From assembly GCA_902826155.1 (NCBI GenBank), contig CADEDU010000009.1, forward strand, positions 70,205 through 134,204: DNA of 64,000 nt, in the 5' to 3' direction. This DNA comes from an uncultured beta proteobacterium (GTDB lineage: Bacteria > Pseudomonadota > Gammaproteobacteria > Burkholderiales > SG8-39). Position numbers and translations under genes: made by a program. The notes under the pieces were generated by a model that saw only the letters and a program-made list of their open reading frames with translations, had not been told where the DNA came from and searched no databases. Shown piece after piece: positions 1-9,169 of the stretch; the stretch's first letter is position 1, and every line of letters begins with the position of its first letter.

Positions 1-1806
1 CAGCTCGACACCGGCGGCATGGACCCGGGCGGGTTCTCGATCAAAGCGGTCGACACGCATCAGGAAGGGCTGCGCATGCCGCCGGTGAAGTTGGCCGACG
101 GCGGTGAGGTGCGCGAAGACGTGCTGGCGTGGATCCTCAATCAGGTGCGCGACCCGCTGGTGGGGCTCGATGTCCGCGGACAAATCGCCGCGCTCAACAC
201 CGGGCGGCGGCGCATGCTCGAACTCATCGCTACCTGGGGCATCGATGCGATCAAGGCGGTCATGGATGGCTCGATCGCATTCGCGCGCGAGAAACTCGGC
301 GAGCGGCTGCGTGCATTGCCCGACGGTCGATGGCGCGAAGTGCAGTACATCGATCACGACGGGCACACCGACGCGGTTTATCAGATCGTATGCACGCTCA
401 CCAAGCAGGGCGAGCGCCTGAGCTTCGATTTCGCCGGGACCAGCCCCAATGCGCGCGGGCTGATCAATTCCACCTACTCGGGCTTGCAGGCGGCGGTGCT
501 GTCGTCGGTGTACATCAACCTGTGCTGGGACATTCCCTGGAATCGCGGCGTGCGCGATTGCATCGACATCGTGACCGAGCCAGGCACGGTCAACAATTGC
601 GCATATCCGGCACCGTGCGCGATGGCGACGATCTCCGCGGTCATCGTGACCATCGATGCCACCTGGCGCGGCCTGTCGCACATGCTCGTTGCCAGCGACG
701 AATATCGCGATCAGGCGATGGCGGTGTGGTCGGGCACGTCGATGGCGCCGATCTTCGCCGGCACCAGCCAGCATGGCTTCCCGTTCGCTGCCACCGAGAT
801 GAGCCACTTCGGCGGCGGCGGCGGCGCGCGCACCTACGCCGACGGCGTCGACACCGCCGGCATCGTGTTCAACACCACGCCGAACATGCCCAACATCGAG
901 GATCAGGAGGCCGAGTATCCGGTGCTGTACCTGTTCCGCCGCCACCTGCAGGATTCGGGTGGTCCAGGGCGTTACCGCGGTGGTCGCTCCGGTGAGCTCG
1001 CGTACACGATGTATCGCGCGCCGAACAATCATCTCGAAGGACTGTTCGCCGGCACGGGCGCTGAGATGCCCAACGCCATCGGTCTGGCCGGCGGCATGCC
1101 CGGTGCGGCGATCCGCGTGGCACGCGTCGTGCGCACCGACGTAGCGGAGCGAATTGCGCGTGGCAATGTACTGCCTGCCCGGCTGGAAGACGTCGACGGC
1201 GAGATCGAGATACTTGCGTGCAAACACGTGCGCTCGCCGATGGCGCTGGGTGATGTCTGGTATCACAGCTGGCAGGCGGGCGGCGGCTACGGAGATCCGA
1301 TCACGCGCAACGCCGACGTTGTCGCGGAAGATGTGACGCGACAGGTGATTTCGATGCAGGCCGCGCGCGAAATCTACGGCGTGGTGCTGTCGGCCGACGG
1401 TTCCTGCGATCGAGCTGCAACGAATGCACAACGCGAGGCGATCCGTGCCGAGCGCAAGCGCCGCGCGGCGCCGGCCGATGGAGACGGCGAGTGGATCATC
1501 GGGGGCTCGGGCATGCACCGCTATGGCGACGCGTTGATCGCGGCGCTCGACGCCGGCGAGATTCGCTGCGCGCATTGCGGCCATGTGCACGGCAGGTCAG
1601 GCGAAAATCTGCTGCCCCGCTTGCATACATTCACGACTCCTCTTGCTGCCGCCGGCCGCGTGCGTGGCGAGGACTACGAGCGGCGTCGGTTCGCCTTGCG
1701 ACATCTGTGCTGCAGTCAATGTGGCGAATTGATCGATGTTCAAGTGCGTCTCGACGGCGCACCGCAACCGAGCATGAACCTCATTTTGCGTCGCACTGAT
1801 CCATGA
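1..1806 (+). CDS. Hydantoinase B / oxoprolinase-family subunit with C-terminal acetone-carboxylase-gamma-like zinc domain (5' end outside window)
   Basis: The frame is open from base 1, so the true start lies upstream; the first internal ATG is at 19. Most of the protein reads as a HyuB/N-methylhydantoinase B or acetophenone-carboxylase-type subunit, with the Gly-rich FGGGGGARTY segment and the GGPGRYRGGRSGE motif. This family pairs with a HyuA-like ATPase subunit for ATP-dependent opening of cyclic amides or carboxylation of ketones; the partner would be upstream. From about residue 488 (counted from the ATG at 19) a separate domain follows, with two Cys pairs (C517/C520 and C565/C568) in contexts IRCAHCGHV and CCSQCGELIDV. 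These match my knowledge of the acetone carboxylase gamma family. Fusion of the two is the notable feature. The substrate cannot be read from the sequence. Confidence 0.85.
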   Translation, partial: QLDTGGMDPGGFSIKAVDTHQEGLRMPPVKLADGGEVREDVLAWILNQVRDPLVGLDVRGQIAALNTGRRRMLELIATWGIDAIKAVMDGSIAFAREKLGERLRALPDGRWREVQYIDHDGHTDAVYQIVCTLTKQGERLSFDFAGTSPNARGLINSTYSGLQAAVLSSVYINLCWDIPWNRGVRDCIDIVTEPGTVNNCAYPAPCAMATISAVIVTIDATWRGLSHMLVASDEYRDQAMAVWSGTSMAPIFAGTSQHGFPFAATEMSHFGGGGGARTYADGVDTAGIVFNTTPNMPNIEDQEAEYPVLYLFRRHLQDSGGPGRYRGGRSGELAYTMYRAPNNHLEGLFAGTGAEMPNAIGLAGGMPGAAIRVARVVRTDVAERIARGNVLPARLEDVDGEIEILACKHVRSPMALGDVWYHSWQAGGGYGDPITRNADVVAEDVTRQVISMQAAREIYGVVLSADGSCDRAATNAQREAIRAERKRRAAPADGDGEWIIGGSGMHRYGDALIAALDAGEIRCAHCGHVHGRSGENLLPRLHTFTTPLAAAGRVRGEDYERRRFALRHLCCSQCGELIDVQVRLDGAPQPSMNLILRRTDP

Positions 1807-2158
1807 GCATGCCTGCCGTTCTGGACAGTTAGGCGTATTCGTCAGTCGCGCATGCGCTTCGCTTGTAAGGGAGCCTCATAGCGATCCGCTGCGTCAATGG
1901 ACGCAACGTCCAGGACCGTCAACCTGCTTCGCGCAGCGCTTCACATCCGCGCGGATTGAGCGCGGTTCACCCCTTTTCTTTTTACATCGGTAGTCGATCC
2001 ATCGATTGAGGATGCGCGCTGTTGCGGATCCTCATCGGCACTGTTGATTGCGCGATTTCGCTGTGCGATTGCGCGCATCGCTCTGCCCGGACAAATCGCG
2101 GGCGCACGAGTGATCGGATCCGGTCGCTCCTGCCCGAATCAGACGATGGAGATTGCTG
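1807..2158. other. Intergenic region, 352 bp, no gene seen
   Basis: No convincing coding frame. It holds a small inverted repeat TGCGTC-AATG-GACGCA (1890-1905), a terminator-like hairpin (described separately), and a 7-bp inverted repeat TGAGGAT/ATCCTCA with a 14-nt loop (2007-2034). The last could be an operator or leader structure for the cytochrome cluster. No clear -35/-10 pair was found. Confidence 0.6.
1947..1984 (+). terminator. Possible terminator after the hydantoinase gene
   Basis: Stem CCGCGC (1947-1952), loop GGATTGA, stem GCGCGG (1960-1965), followed after nine bases by a T-rich stretch ending in five Ts. The gap before the T-run is longer than in a classical intrinsic terminator, so the call is tentative. 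Confidence 0.35.
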
Positions 2159-3175
2159 ATGGCGCGTACGACGCTCTTCTCTCGCGTGGCGATTGCTGCG
2201 ACTGTTCTGCTTTCCGGTGCCTTGCTGGTTGGCGCTGCGAATCCCCCTGACCCGTGGCTACGGCCCGCCGAGGTACCGCATCCGGCGGACAACGCGGCGA
2301 CGGCACCGCGTATTGAATTGGGCAAGGCGCTGTTCTTCGATCCGCGCCTGTCGGGTTCGAACTGGATCAGCTGCGCCACTTGCCACAACCCCTCGCTCGG
2401 GTGGTCCGACGGCCTGCCCACCGGCATCGGTCACGGCATGAATGTTCTCGGGCGCAGTACGCCCACGGTGCTCAACACCGCCTACAACAAGATCCTCATG
2501 TGGGACGGCCGCAAGGCCACGCTCGAGGACCAGGCGCTCGGGCCGATCGGTGCCGACGTGGAGATGAATCAGGACATCGGCGAGCTGGTGAAGGAGCTCG
2601 ATGCCATTCCCGGCTATCGCGAGATGTTCGACAAGGCGTACCCGGGCCAGGGCATCACGCCCGCGACCATCGGCAAGGCGATCGCCAGCTTCGAGCGGAC
2701 CATCGTGTCCACCGAGGCGCCGTTCGATCGCTGGCGCCGCGGCGATGAGCGCGCGGTCAGCGAATCGGTCAAGCGCGGCTTCACCGTGTTCACCGGCAAG
2801 GCGAACTGCGCGGTGTGCCACATGGGCTTCAACTTCAGCGACGACGGCTTCCACAACATCGGCCTGCGCAGCCTGGGCGAGAAGGAAGACCTGGGCCGCT
2901 TCGCGCATCGCAAGGTGAAGGTGCTCAAGGGTGCGTTCAAGACGCCGACGCTGCGAGACATTGCGCTTACCGCGCCCTATATGCACAACGGCATCTATCG
3001 CACGCTGGAGGAGGTGGTCGACCACTACGACCGCGGCGGCGACGTGAAGGAGAACGTGAGCGCGAACATGAAGCCGCTCGGCCTGAACGCCGACGAGAAG
3101 CGCGACCTGGTCGAGTTCATGAAAGCGCTCACCGGCACGCCGATGACGATCACCGTGCCGATGCTGCCTCAATAA
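2159..3175 (+). CDS. Di-heme cytochrome c peroxidase / MauG-family protein
   Basis: 338 aa, exported. The ATG at 2159 is chosen because GGAG at 2148-2151 sits 7 nt upstream; in-frame TTG and CTG codons just before it are not needed. A signal peptide covers roughly residues 1-28. Two c-type heme motifs are visible: CATCH (C72, C75, H76) and CAVCH (C217, C220, H221), with the APYMHNG motif near the C terminus typical of bacterial di-heme peroxidases. The family reduces H2O2 with electrons from small c-type cytochromes or cupredoxins, or (MauG) oxidises protein residues. Cupredoxin, cytochrome c and Sco genes follow closely on the same strand, so these probably work together in the periplasm. 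Sequence alone does not separate a peroxidase from a MauG-like enzyme. Confidence 0.88.
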   Translation: MARTTLFSRVAIAATVLLSGALLVGAANPPDPWLRPAEVPHPADNAATAPRIELGKALFFDPRLSGSNWISCATCHNPSLGWSDGLPTGIGHGMNVLGRSTPTVLNTAYNKILMWDGRKATLEDQALGPIGADVEMNQDIGELVKELDAIPGYREMFDKAYPGQGITPATIGKAIASFERTIVSTEAPFDRWRRGDERAVSESVKRGFTVFTGKANCAVCHMGFNFSDDGFHNIGLRSLGEKEDLGRFAHRKVKVLKGAFKTPTLRDIALTAPYMHNGIYRTLEEVVDHYDRGGDVKENVSANMKPLGLNADEKRDLVEFMKALTGTPMTITVPMLPQ

Positions 3176-3222
3176 GAAACGGTTTCAGCTTTCCATCCAT
3201 AGACCTGCACAGGAATCGAATC

Positions 3223-3549
3223 ATGAAGCGTGTACTGAAGACTCTGCTCGTCGTGAGCGCGTTCACCGTGACCGGCGCCGCGATGGCCGGCGAGCAGCAT
3301 CTCGTCGGTCAGAAGAACAAGGCCTTCACGACCAAGCAGATGAAGGCCAAGGTCGGCGACAAGCTGGTGTTTCGCAACGACGATGTGTTTCATCACAACG
3401 TGTTCTCGCTGTCGGATACGCAGTCGTTCGACCTGGGCAGTTTCGGCCAGGGCGTGGCGCGCGAGGTCGTGCTCACCAAGACCGGCACGCTCGAGATCGA
3501 GTGCGCGATTCACCCGGAGATGAAGCTCGTCGTCGAGGTTTCCAAGTGA
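3223..3549 (+). CDS. Small periplasmic cupredoxin, amicyanin-like
   Basis: 108 aa with a signal peptide of about 22 residues ending AMA-G. The ATG at 3223 has AGGA 8 nt upstream. The mature domain has the type I copper ligands: a His in VFHHNVFS, then the C-terminal CAIHPEM loop giving Cys, His and Met. The Cys-x2-His-x2-Met spacing resembles amicyanin more than plastocyanin (inference). It likely shuttles single electrons between a periplasmic donor and the adjacent di-heme protein or cytochrome c. The gene lies 47 bp after the peroxidase gene, and its stop overlaps the GTG start of the next gene, so the genes are probably co-transcribed. Confidence 0.85.
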   Translation: MKRVLKTLLVVSAFTVTGAAMAGEQHLVGQKNKAFTTKQMKAKVGDKLVFRNDDVFHHNVFSLSDTQSFDLGSFGQGVAREVVLTKTGTLEIECAIHPEMKLVVEVSK

Positions 3550-3956
3550 GCGGTCGTCGCACAGTCGTCACGATCGCGATTCGCGGGTTCCGTCGCAGCG
3601 GCCTTGCGTTGGTTGCCACGCTTGCTTGCAGCGTTGCGATCGCGCAGGGATCGGGCGAGATCCAGAAGGATTCGGCCGAGGCTGCCGTCGTGCGCGGCGG
3701 GATCGTGTTCCGCACGTACTGCGTGCTTTGCCACGGCGCGACCGGCGAAGGGAACGGTCGTACCGCGCGCATGTACAACCCGCGTCCGGCCAACCTGGTC
3801 ACCAGCCGGCACAACGACGCGTACAAGGAACAGATCATCCGTCGTGGTGGGGAAGGCATGGGGCGCTCACCGTTCATGCCACCGTGGGGCGAGCAGCTCA
3901 CCGACGAGCAGATAGTCGATCTCGGGCAGTACCTCAAAAGCATCAGCCGGCCATGA
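3546..3956 (+). CDS. Mono-heme cytochrome c (class I), exported
   Basis: 136 aa from a GTG at 3546 that overlaps the preceding stop (GTGA). GAGG at 3535-3538 is correctly spaced and supports this start over an upstream in-frame ATG at 3501. An N-terminal hydrophobic segment (about residues 18-34) is followed by one heme motif, CVLCH (C59, C62, H63), and a probable Met axial ligand in the SPFMPPWG segment. The protein ends LTDEQIVDLGQYLKSI, a typical closing helix. Probable role: electron carrier for the neighbouring di-heme protein and cupredoxin. Confidence 0.87.
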   Translation: MSGRRTVVTIAIRGFRRSGLALVATLACSVAIAQGSGEIQKDSAEAAVVRGGIVFRTYCVLCHGATGEGNGRTARMYNPRPANLVTSRHNDAYKEQIIRRGGEGMGRSPFMPPWGEQLTDEQIVDLGQYLKSISRP

Positions 3957-4603
3957 AACCAGGCTTCCCCTCCCGGGCGTCGCTGTCGCGCGTCGCGCTC
4001 CTGCTCGTCGCCACGTTAGTTGGAATAGTTGGAACGAGCGGCGCAGGCGCGCACGAAGGGCATCGTCATCCGTCGCGACCGTCGCACCCCGTCATCGCGG
4101 TGTCGGCGGACATGAAAATCGGCGGTGTGGCCGAACTGCGCGACCACGATGGACGGCCCATCTTGCTGGGTGCGCCGACCGACAGGCCGACGCTGGTGTT
4201 CTTCGGGTTCGTGAGTTGTCCCGACGCGTGTCCGACTACCCTGACCGAGGCCAGGCAGATTCGGGCAACGCTCGGTGCCGAACGCACGCCGCGGATTGCC
4301 TTCGTGACGCTCGATCCAGAGCGCGACACGCCGGTGGTCCTCAAGGCCTACATGGAGGCGTTCGATCCGAGCTTCGTCGGGCTTTCGGGGTCGGCGGAGC
4401 AGATCGCACGAGTGGCCGAGCTGTATCGCGTCGGTTATCGCAAGGTTCTCACCGGCTCGAGCTACACGATCGAGCACAGCGCGTTCAGCTATCTGCTCGA
4501 CGAATCCGGACGTGTGGTGCGGCTGTACCGCCACGGCACTGAAGCTGCGGTGATGGTGCGCGATCTGCAGCGGCTCCAGGCGCAGAACGCGGCGCGCCGC
4601 TGA
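3953..4603 (+). CDS. SCO1/SenC-family copper chaperone
   Basis: 216 aa; ATG at 3953 overlaps the previous stop (ATGA). A signal peptide or N-terminal anchor (residues 11-33) is followed by a His-rich stretch (HEGHRHP) and a thioredoxin fold with the copper-binding CPDAC motif (C89, C93). The distal His lies in [10 protein letters not shown]. Sco proteins deliver copper to cytochrome oxidase CuA or reduce periplasmic Cys-Cu sites. Here the protein is encoded with a cupredoxin, so copper loading of that protein is a reasonable inference. No oxidase subunit genes are nearby. Confidence 0.88.
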   Translation: MKPGFPSRASLSRVALLLVATLVGIVGTSGAGAHEGHRHPSRPSHPVIAVSADMKIGGVAELRDHDGRPILLGAPTDRPTLVFFGFVSCPDACPTTLTEARQIRATLGAERTPRIAFVTLDPERDTPVVLKAYMEAFDPSFVGLSGSAEQIARVAELYRVGYRKVLTGSSYTIEHSAFSYLLDESGRVVRLYRHGTEAAVMVRDLQRLQAQNAARR

Positions 4604-4673
4604 TCGTCCACTCCGGTCGCGGTCGAATCAGCCCAATCATCCGGTCAGCGTAGAAAACAATCAGAACAAGCTC

Positions 4674-7277
4674 ATGTCGAGCCTGTCGGGGACTTCGATG
4701 AAAACGAGTGAATCGTATGTGATGCGCGTAGCGCGGCGATATCCGCTGTGGATTCGCCTCGCCGTGTTCGGCCTGCTGGCGGTTGCCGGCATCAGCTTGC
4801 CCCTTGCGCTTTACATGTGGGAGGCGAACAAGGCGATCGACTTCGTGCGCCAGGAACGCAGCGGTATTCCGCTGGTGGATGCGGGTCTGGATGCGATCGA
4901 CGCACTCGGAGCACATCGTCGCAGCGTGTACCAGATGGTCGCCGGCGAAGCCGGTGCCGCAGCAGAGCTCCCCAAGCGCACCAGCGAGGCCGACGCGGCG
5001 ATGAGCAAGTTCGCCACCGCGTTGCGCGCGCAGAACATCTCGAAGGCCTTCCGCGAGGCACTCGATCAGACCATGGAGTCGTGGGGGGCCCTCAAGCAGC
5101 GTCCGCTCAAGACGGTCAATCCGGCCGTTGCGGCCCGCTACTATGGGGCGTTGGTCGACGGCATGATCGCGCTGCTCGAACTCACCGCCGATCACTACAG
5201 CCTGAGTCTCGACCCGGAACCCGAGACCTACTATCTGATCATCGGCGTTACGCAGCAGTTGCCACGGTTGTCGGAACAGGTTGCGAATCTGCGCACTGCA
5301 TCGCTGATCGCCGCAATGAAAGAGTCACCGTCGTCGGCCGAGATCGGTCGGATCTACGATTTCGCCGGACAAGTCGAATCGGCGGTACGGCAAATGCGCC
5401 GCGCGGTGGAGAAGGCATTCCAAGCCTCCGATGCTTCGAAGCAGAGCATGGGCGCGCTGCTCGACAACCTCGAGCAGCGTGTGCTCAAGACGCTCGACGT
5501 GTCGCGCGCGGTGGCCGGTGGCGCCAAGGTCGAGGGCGGCCCCATACAGCTTCAACACGACGTGACCGAGCTGATCGTGTTGCAGCGGAAGATCTCCGAG
5601 ACGGCGCTGAACGAGATCAACCGTATGCTCACCGAGCGCGAGCGCAGTACCACCGGGCAGCTGCGGTGGATGGTCGCGATCGTCGTCGCCGTGTTCGTGC
5701 TCTTCGTGGTGGTCGGGGCGCTGGTGTTCCGCAGTATCCACCGCCCGCTGCGTGAGCTGCTCGATGCCGCTGATGCCGTGCGTGAAGGTGCATTCGAACG
5801 GGTGAACCTGGTGCCGGCCGGCGACGAAGTCGGACGTGTCGCGCAGGCGTTCACCTCGATGAAGGGGACGCTCGAGGAGTTTGCTCGTGCCCAAGGCGAA
5901 ATGGCGCGCGAGCAGTCACTGGGCAACACGTCGCATCGCATCGACGCCGGTCGGTTCGAGGGTACCTACGGCAAGCTGGCCGGGCAGGTCAACGCGCTGG
6001 TCGAGGAGCAGCTCAAGGTTACCGAGCAGTTGGTACAGGTGGTCGGGCGGTACGGCCAGGGCGATTTTTCCGTGGAGATGCCGGCGTTGCCGGGCGACCG
6101 CATGCAGCTCACGCAAGCCGCCAACGACGTCAAGGCCAGCCTCACCGCGATCAGCGAGGAGATCAAGCGGCTGGCGGTGGCAGCCTCGCACGGCGATTTC
6201 ACTGCGCGCGGCGACGGGCAGCGTTTCGGCTTCGCCTACCGCGAGATCGTCGACGAGTTGAACCGGTTGATGGAGGCCGCGCAGACCGGGCTCGACGATG
6301 CCAACCGAATGTTCCGATCGCTGGCCGCGGGTGATCTGACCGCGCGCGTCGATTCCACTTTGCAAGGCGCATTCGCCGAGCTGCGTGAGAACGCCAACGC
6401 GACCATGGAACAGTTGGGCACGCTGATCCGCGACATCGGCTTGGCGGCGAGCGAGTTGCAGACCGCGGCAACCGAGATCACCAGCGGCAATCAGGATCTT
6501 TCGGGTCGCACCGAGGGCCAGGCATCCGGCCTGGAGCAGACGGCCAGTTCGATGGAGGAACTGACCAGTACGGTCCGCAAGAATGCCGAGAGCGCGAATC
6601 AGGCAAGCGCACTGGCGGCGAGTGCCTCCGCGATTGCACGCAAGGGCGGCACCACGGTCGAGCAGATCGTGACGACGATGGGATCGATCACCGAGGGCGC
6701 GACGCGGGTAAGCGACATCACCGCGGTCATCGACGGCATCGCGTTCCAGACCAACATCCTGGCGTTGAACGCCGCGGTCGAAGCCGCTCGCGCCGGTCCG
6801 CAGGGCAAGGGTTTCGCGGTGGTGGCGAGCGAGGTGCGCAGCCTGGCTCAGCGCAGCGCTACGGCGGCGAAGGAAATCAAGGTGCTCATCGGCGAGTCGA
6901 TGTCGAGCGTGGAGGCGGGCGGCGCGCTGGTGCGCAACGCCGGTACCGAGATGAACGAGATCGTCGGTTCGATCCAGCGCGTGAATTCGATCATCGAGGA
7001 CATCGCCCGCTCGAGCGCCGAGCAGAGCGCGGGTATCGAGCAGATCAATCAGGCCATCGGTGATATGGATCGCACGACCCAACAGAACGCCGCACTGGTC
7101 GAGGAGACCGCGGCCGCCGCCGAGAGCATGGAACAGGGCGTGGGCTCGCTGGTGCGGGCGTGCAGCAAGTTCCGATTGGCCGGTGGCGCGGGCAAGTCCG
7201 GGACCAACACTTCTGCCGCGAGAGCCACCTCGCGTGCTGCGTCGACGGCGGCCCCGCGGCTACAGCGCAGTGCATAG
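4674..7277 (+). CDS. Methyl-accepting chemotaxis protein with several HAMP-like segments
   Basis: 867 aa. TM1 lies at about residues 26-48, a periplasmic sensor of about 280 residues follows, and TM2 at about 332-354 leads into HAMP. Two or three further HAMP-like segments (for example the GDFSVEMP and GDFTARGD regions) precede the signalling hairpin with the near-invariant [18 protein letters not shown] tip. There is no C-terminal NWETF-type tether; the end is Ala/Ser-rich. The ATG at 4674 has poor ribosome-site support. An ATG at 4698 preceded by GGGGA may be the true start and would shorten it by 8 residues. The periplasmic domain gives no ligand clue, and no che genes are nearby. Confidence 0.9.
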   Translation: MSSLSGTSMKTSESYVMRVARRYPLWIRLAVFGLLAVAGISLPLALYMWEANKAIDFVRQERSGIPLVDAGLDAIDALGAHRRSVYQMVAGEAGAAAELPKRTSEADAAMSKFATALRAQNISKAFREALDQTMESWGALKQRPLKTVNPAVAARYYGALVDGMIALLELTADHYSLSLDPEPETYYLIIGVTQQLPRLSEQVANLRTASLIAAMKESPSSAEIGRIYDFAGQVESAVRQMRRAVEKAFQASDASKQSMGALLDNLEQRVLKTLDVSRAVAGGAKVEGGPIQLQHDVTELIVLQRKISETALNEINRMLTERERSTTGQLRWMVAIVVAVFVLFVVVGALVFRSIHRPLRELLDAADAVREGAFERVNLVPAGDEVGRVAQAFTSMKGTLEEFARAQGEMAREQSLGNTSHRIDAGRFEGTYGKLAGQVNALVEEQLKVTEQLVQVVGRYGQGDFSVEMPALPGDRMQLTQAANDVKASLTAISEEIKRLAVAASHGDFTARGDGQRFGFAYREIVDELNRLMEAAQTGLDDANRMFRSLAAGDLTARVDSTLQGAFAELRENANATMEQLGTLIRDIGLAASELQTAATEITSGNQDLSGRTEGQASGLEQTASSMEELTSTVRKNAESANQASALAASASAIARKGGTTVEQIVTTMGSITEGATRVSDITAVIDGIAFQTNILALNAAVEAARAGPQGKGFAVVASEVRSLAQRSATAAKEIKVLIGESMSSVEAGGALVRNAGTEMNEIVGSIQRVNSIIEDIARSSAEQSAGIEQINQAIGDMDRTTQQNAALVEETAAAAESMEQGVGSLVRACSKFRLAGGAGKSGTNTSAARATSRAASTAAPRLQRSA

Positions 7278-7570
7278 CCGGTTCTCAGGCCACGCTGGTA
7301 CGCGTCTCGCGGCCCCGCGGCGCGCTTTCTGCTGCTCATAAGCGGACTGCCTGGATTGAGTCCTGAGCGCGCTTCCAGGCGCTTCGCTTCGGCGCGTCAG
7401 CCATAAGCAAAATCGATCGTCGCGCAGTCTTTTTGCGCTTCATCCGGAGTCGGGCTTGGCTATCTTTGGCCGCGCCAGGTACCGGTGAACGCGATCGTGC
7501 GCAACGGCCGTGAACCGGTCGTTTGCTTGAAGGGGTGCCGCAACCCCTGCTGATACAACAGGAGGAGCCC

Positions 7571-8575
7571 ATGAAGCGAAGGATCGTTGCCGCGCTCGGA
7601 TCGGCGGCGTTGGTCGCAAGCACGTTATTGCCGTGGTCGAGTGCGCACGGTGAGACCCTGCGAATGGTCGCGAACTGGTCCAAGAGTCTGTGGTCGACCG
7701 CACGGACGCTGCAGTGGGCCGACGAGTTCAACAAGAGCGACGCCGCGAAGAAGGCCAATCTGCAGATCCAATTCGTCGGCGGGCCCGAGGTCACGCCAGC
7801 CACCGAGCAACTGACCGCCGTGCGTAACGGTGCGTTCGACATGCTGTTCGGTGCGGCCGGCTACTACGTGGGCACGGTTCCGGAAGGTTTCGTCTTCTAC
7901 GGCACCGGCATCACGCCGATGGAAGCGCGCAAGAACGGCGGCATCGATCTGCTCGCCGAGATCTGGACCAAGAAGGCCAACACGCACGTGCTTGGCTGGG
8001 TTGCCGCCGGCATCGGCTACCACGTCTGGCTCGCCAAGGAGCCCAAGCTCAAGCCCGACGGTACACCTGACCTCGCCGGGCTCAAGGTGCGCTCCTCCGG
8101 GCTTTACAAGCCATGGCTCGATGCGATGGGCGCGACCAACGTGATGGTTCCGGCCCCCGACATCTACGGTGCGCTGGAGCGCGGCGTGGTGGACGGGGCG
8201 GCTTGGCCGGGGCTTGGCATCACCGATTACGGATTCGAGAAATTCGTGAAGTACCGGATCGATCCGGCCGTATGGCAGTTCGACAATCTGCTGTGGATCA
8301 ACGCCAACAAGTGGCGCGCGTTGAACAAGGCCCAGCAAAGCGCACTCACCGAGTCGGTGGCGAAGTTCGAGGCTGACGCACATGCCTACTACACCGAGCT
8401 GGCGAAGAAGGAACGCGTCAAGGTCGATGCGGTCGGCGTGAAGTCGTATCCGCTCAAAGGCGATGCGGCGGCCAAGTTCGTTGCGGCGGCCGAAGCCATT
8501 CAGTGGAACGAGATCAAGACCAAGTCGCCGGAATACTACGAGCGATTGCGCAAGGCGTTCCCGCCGACGAAGTAG
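7571..8575 (+). CDS. dctP: TRAP transporter substrate-binding protein, DctP family
   Basis: 334 aa; the ATG at 7571 is preceded by a strong GGAGGAG. A signal peptide covers residues 1 to about 27. The sequence has the DctP pattern: LAGLKVRSSGLYKPW carries the Arg that usually pairs with a ligand carboxylate, and ALERGVVDGAAWPG is the family's hinge motif. It captures an organic acid-type solute in the periplasm and hands it to the DctQM permease encoded directly downstream. The 293-bp region before it has a weak stem (7422-7438) but no promoter I can defend. Substrate unknown. Confidence 0.9.
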   Translation: MKRRIVAALGSAALVASTLLPWSSAHGETLRMVANWSKSLWSTARTLQWADEFNKSDAAKKANLQIQFVGGPEVTPATEQLTAVRNGAFDMLFGAAGYYVGTVPEGFVFYGTGITPMEARKNGGIDLLAEIWTKKANTHVLGWVAAGIGYHVWLAKEPKLKPDGTPDLAGLKVRSSGLYKPWLDAMGATNVMVPAPDIYGALERGVVDGAAWPGLGITDYGFEKFVKYRIDPAVWQFDNLLWINANKWRALNKAQQSALTESVAKFEADAHAYYTELAKKERVKVDAVGVKSYPLKGDAAAKFVAAAEAIQWNEIKTKSPEYYERLRKAFPPTK

Positions 8576-8629
8576 TGTCCGCCGGTTCGATCGCAAGCGG
8601 GAACGGCGCGTGCCTTCAGCGGTGATGCG

Positions 8630-9169
8630 ATGAGAGGGTTGTTGCGCGGCTATGACGCGCTGATCGACGGCGCAGCCAGGCTTGGCAACCTGCTCGTGGC
8701 CGGGATTTTCCTGGCGATCCTCTACGACGTGGCACAGCGTTCGCTCGGGCTGCGGCCGCCGCCATGGACCAGCGCGCTGAGCGAGTACGCGATGCTCTAC
8801 ATGACGATGCTCGCCGCACCGGCGCTGGTGCGTCAGCGCGGGCACGTCGCGGTCGATTCGCTGATCGCTCGGCTTGGTCCGGCCGCACAAGCGTGGGTCG
8901 GACGACTGATCTACTTCTTTTGTGTCGTGATCTGCGTGCTGCTGGCCTGCTACGGCGCCGCAATGGCTTGGGACGCAGCATCGCGCGGCGAGATGGATGT
9001 CCGCTCGATCGAGATTCCGCGTTGGATGCTGCTCGGTGTGCTGCCGATCGGCTTCGGGCTGTGCGCGATCGAGTTCGCGCGTCTGCTGCGCGCCGGCGCG
9101 ATCGGCGTCCCCGCAGTAGCGGGCGAGGCTTCCGCTCCCACCGGTACGCATGAGCGCGGGGCCGAGTGA
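8630..9169 (+). CDS. dctQ: TRAP transporter small permease subunit, DctQ family
   Basis: 179 aa with four hydrophobic segments and the short cytoplasmic tail expected of DctQ. It lies 54 bp after dctP, and its stop overlaps the dctM start (TGATG), so translation of the two permease subunits is probably coupled. Together with DctM it forms the Na+-driven membrane part of the transporter. Confidence 0.9.
   Translation: MRGLLRGYDALIDGAARLGNLLVAGIFLAILYDVAQRSLGLRPPPWTSALSEYAMLYMTMLAAPALVRQRGHVAVDSLIARLGPAAQAWVGRLIYFFCVVICVLLACYGAAMAWDAASRGEMDVRSIEIPRWMLLGVLPIGFGLCAIEFARLLRAGAIGVPAVAGEASAPTGTHERGAE

Noticed and set aside
129..995. Long arginine-rich open frames overlapping real genes on both strands (for example 129-995, 2258-3172, 5916-7082, 7625-9193)
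   Set aside because: They are typical high-GC shadow frames with Arg/His/Ala bias, no ribosome sites and no family motifs, and they lie inside well-supported genes.
1807..2158. tRNA or small RNA gene in the 352-bp gap
   Set aside because: No cloverleaf with the GTTCGAATC-type T-arm is present. The hairpins are short and do not form a known RNA.
2159..4603. A methylamine utilisation (mau) cluster
   Set aside because: MauG-like and amicyanin-like proteins are suggestive, but genes for the dehydrogenase subunits and MauDE are absent and a Sco gene takes part.
7278..7570. Intrinsic terminator after the chemoreceptor gene
   Set aside because: GCGCA/TGCGC (7422-7438) has a T-rich loop, not a T-rich tail, and lies about 145 bp from the stop; evidence too weak.
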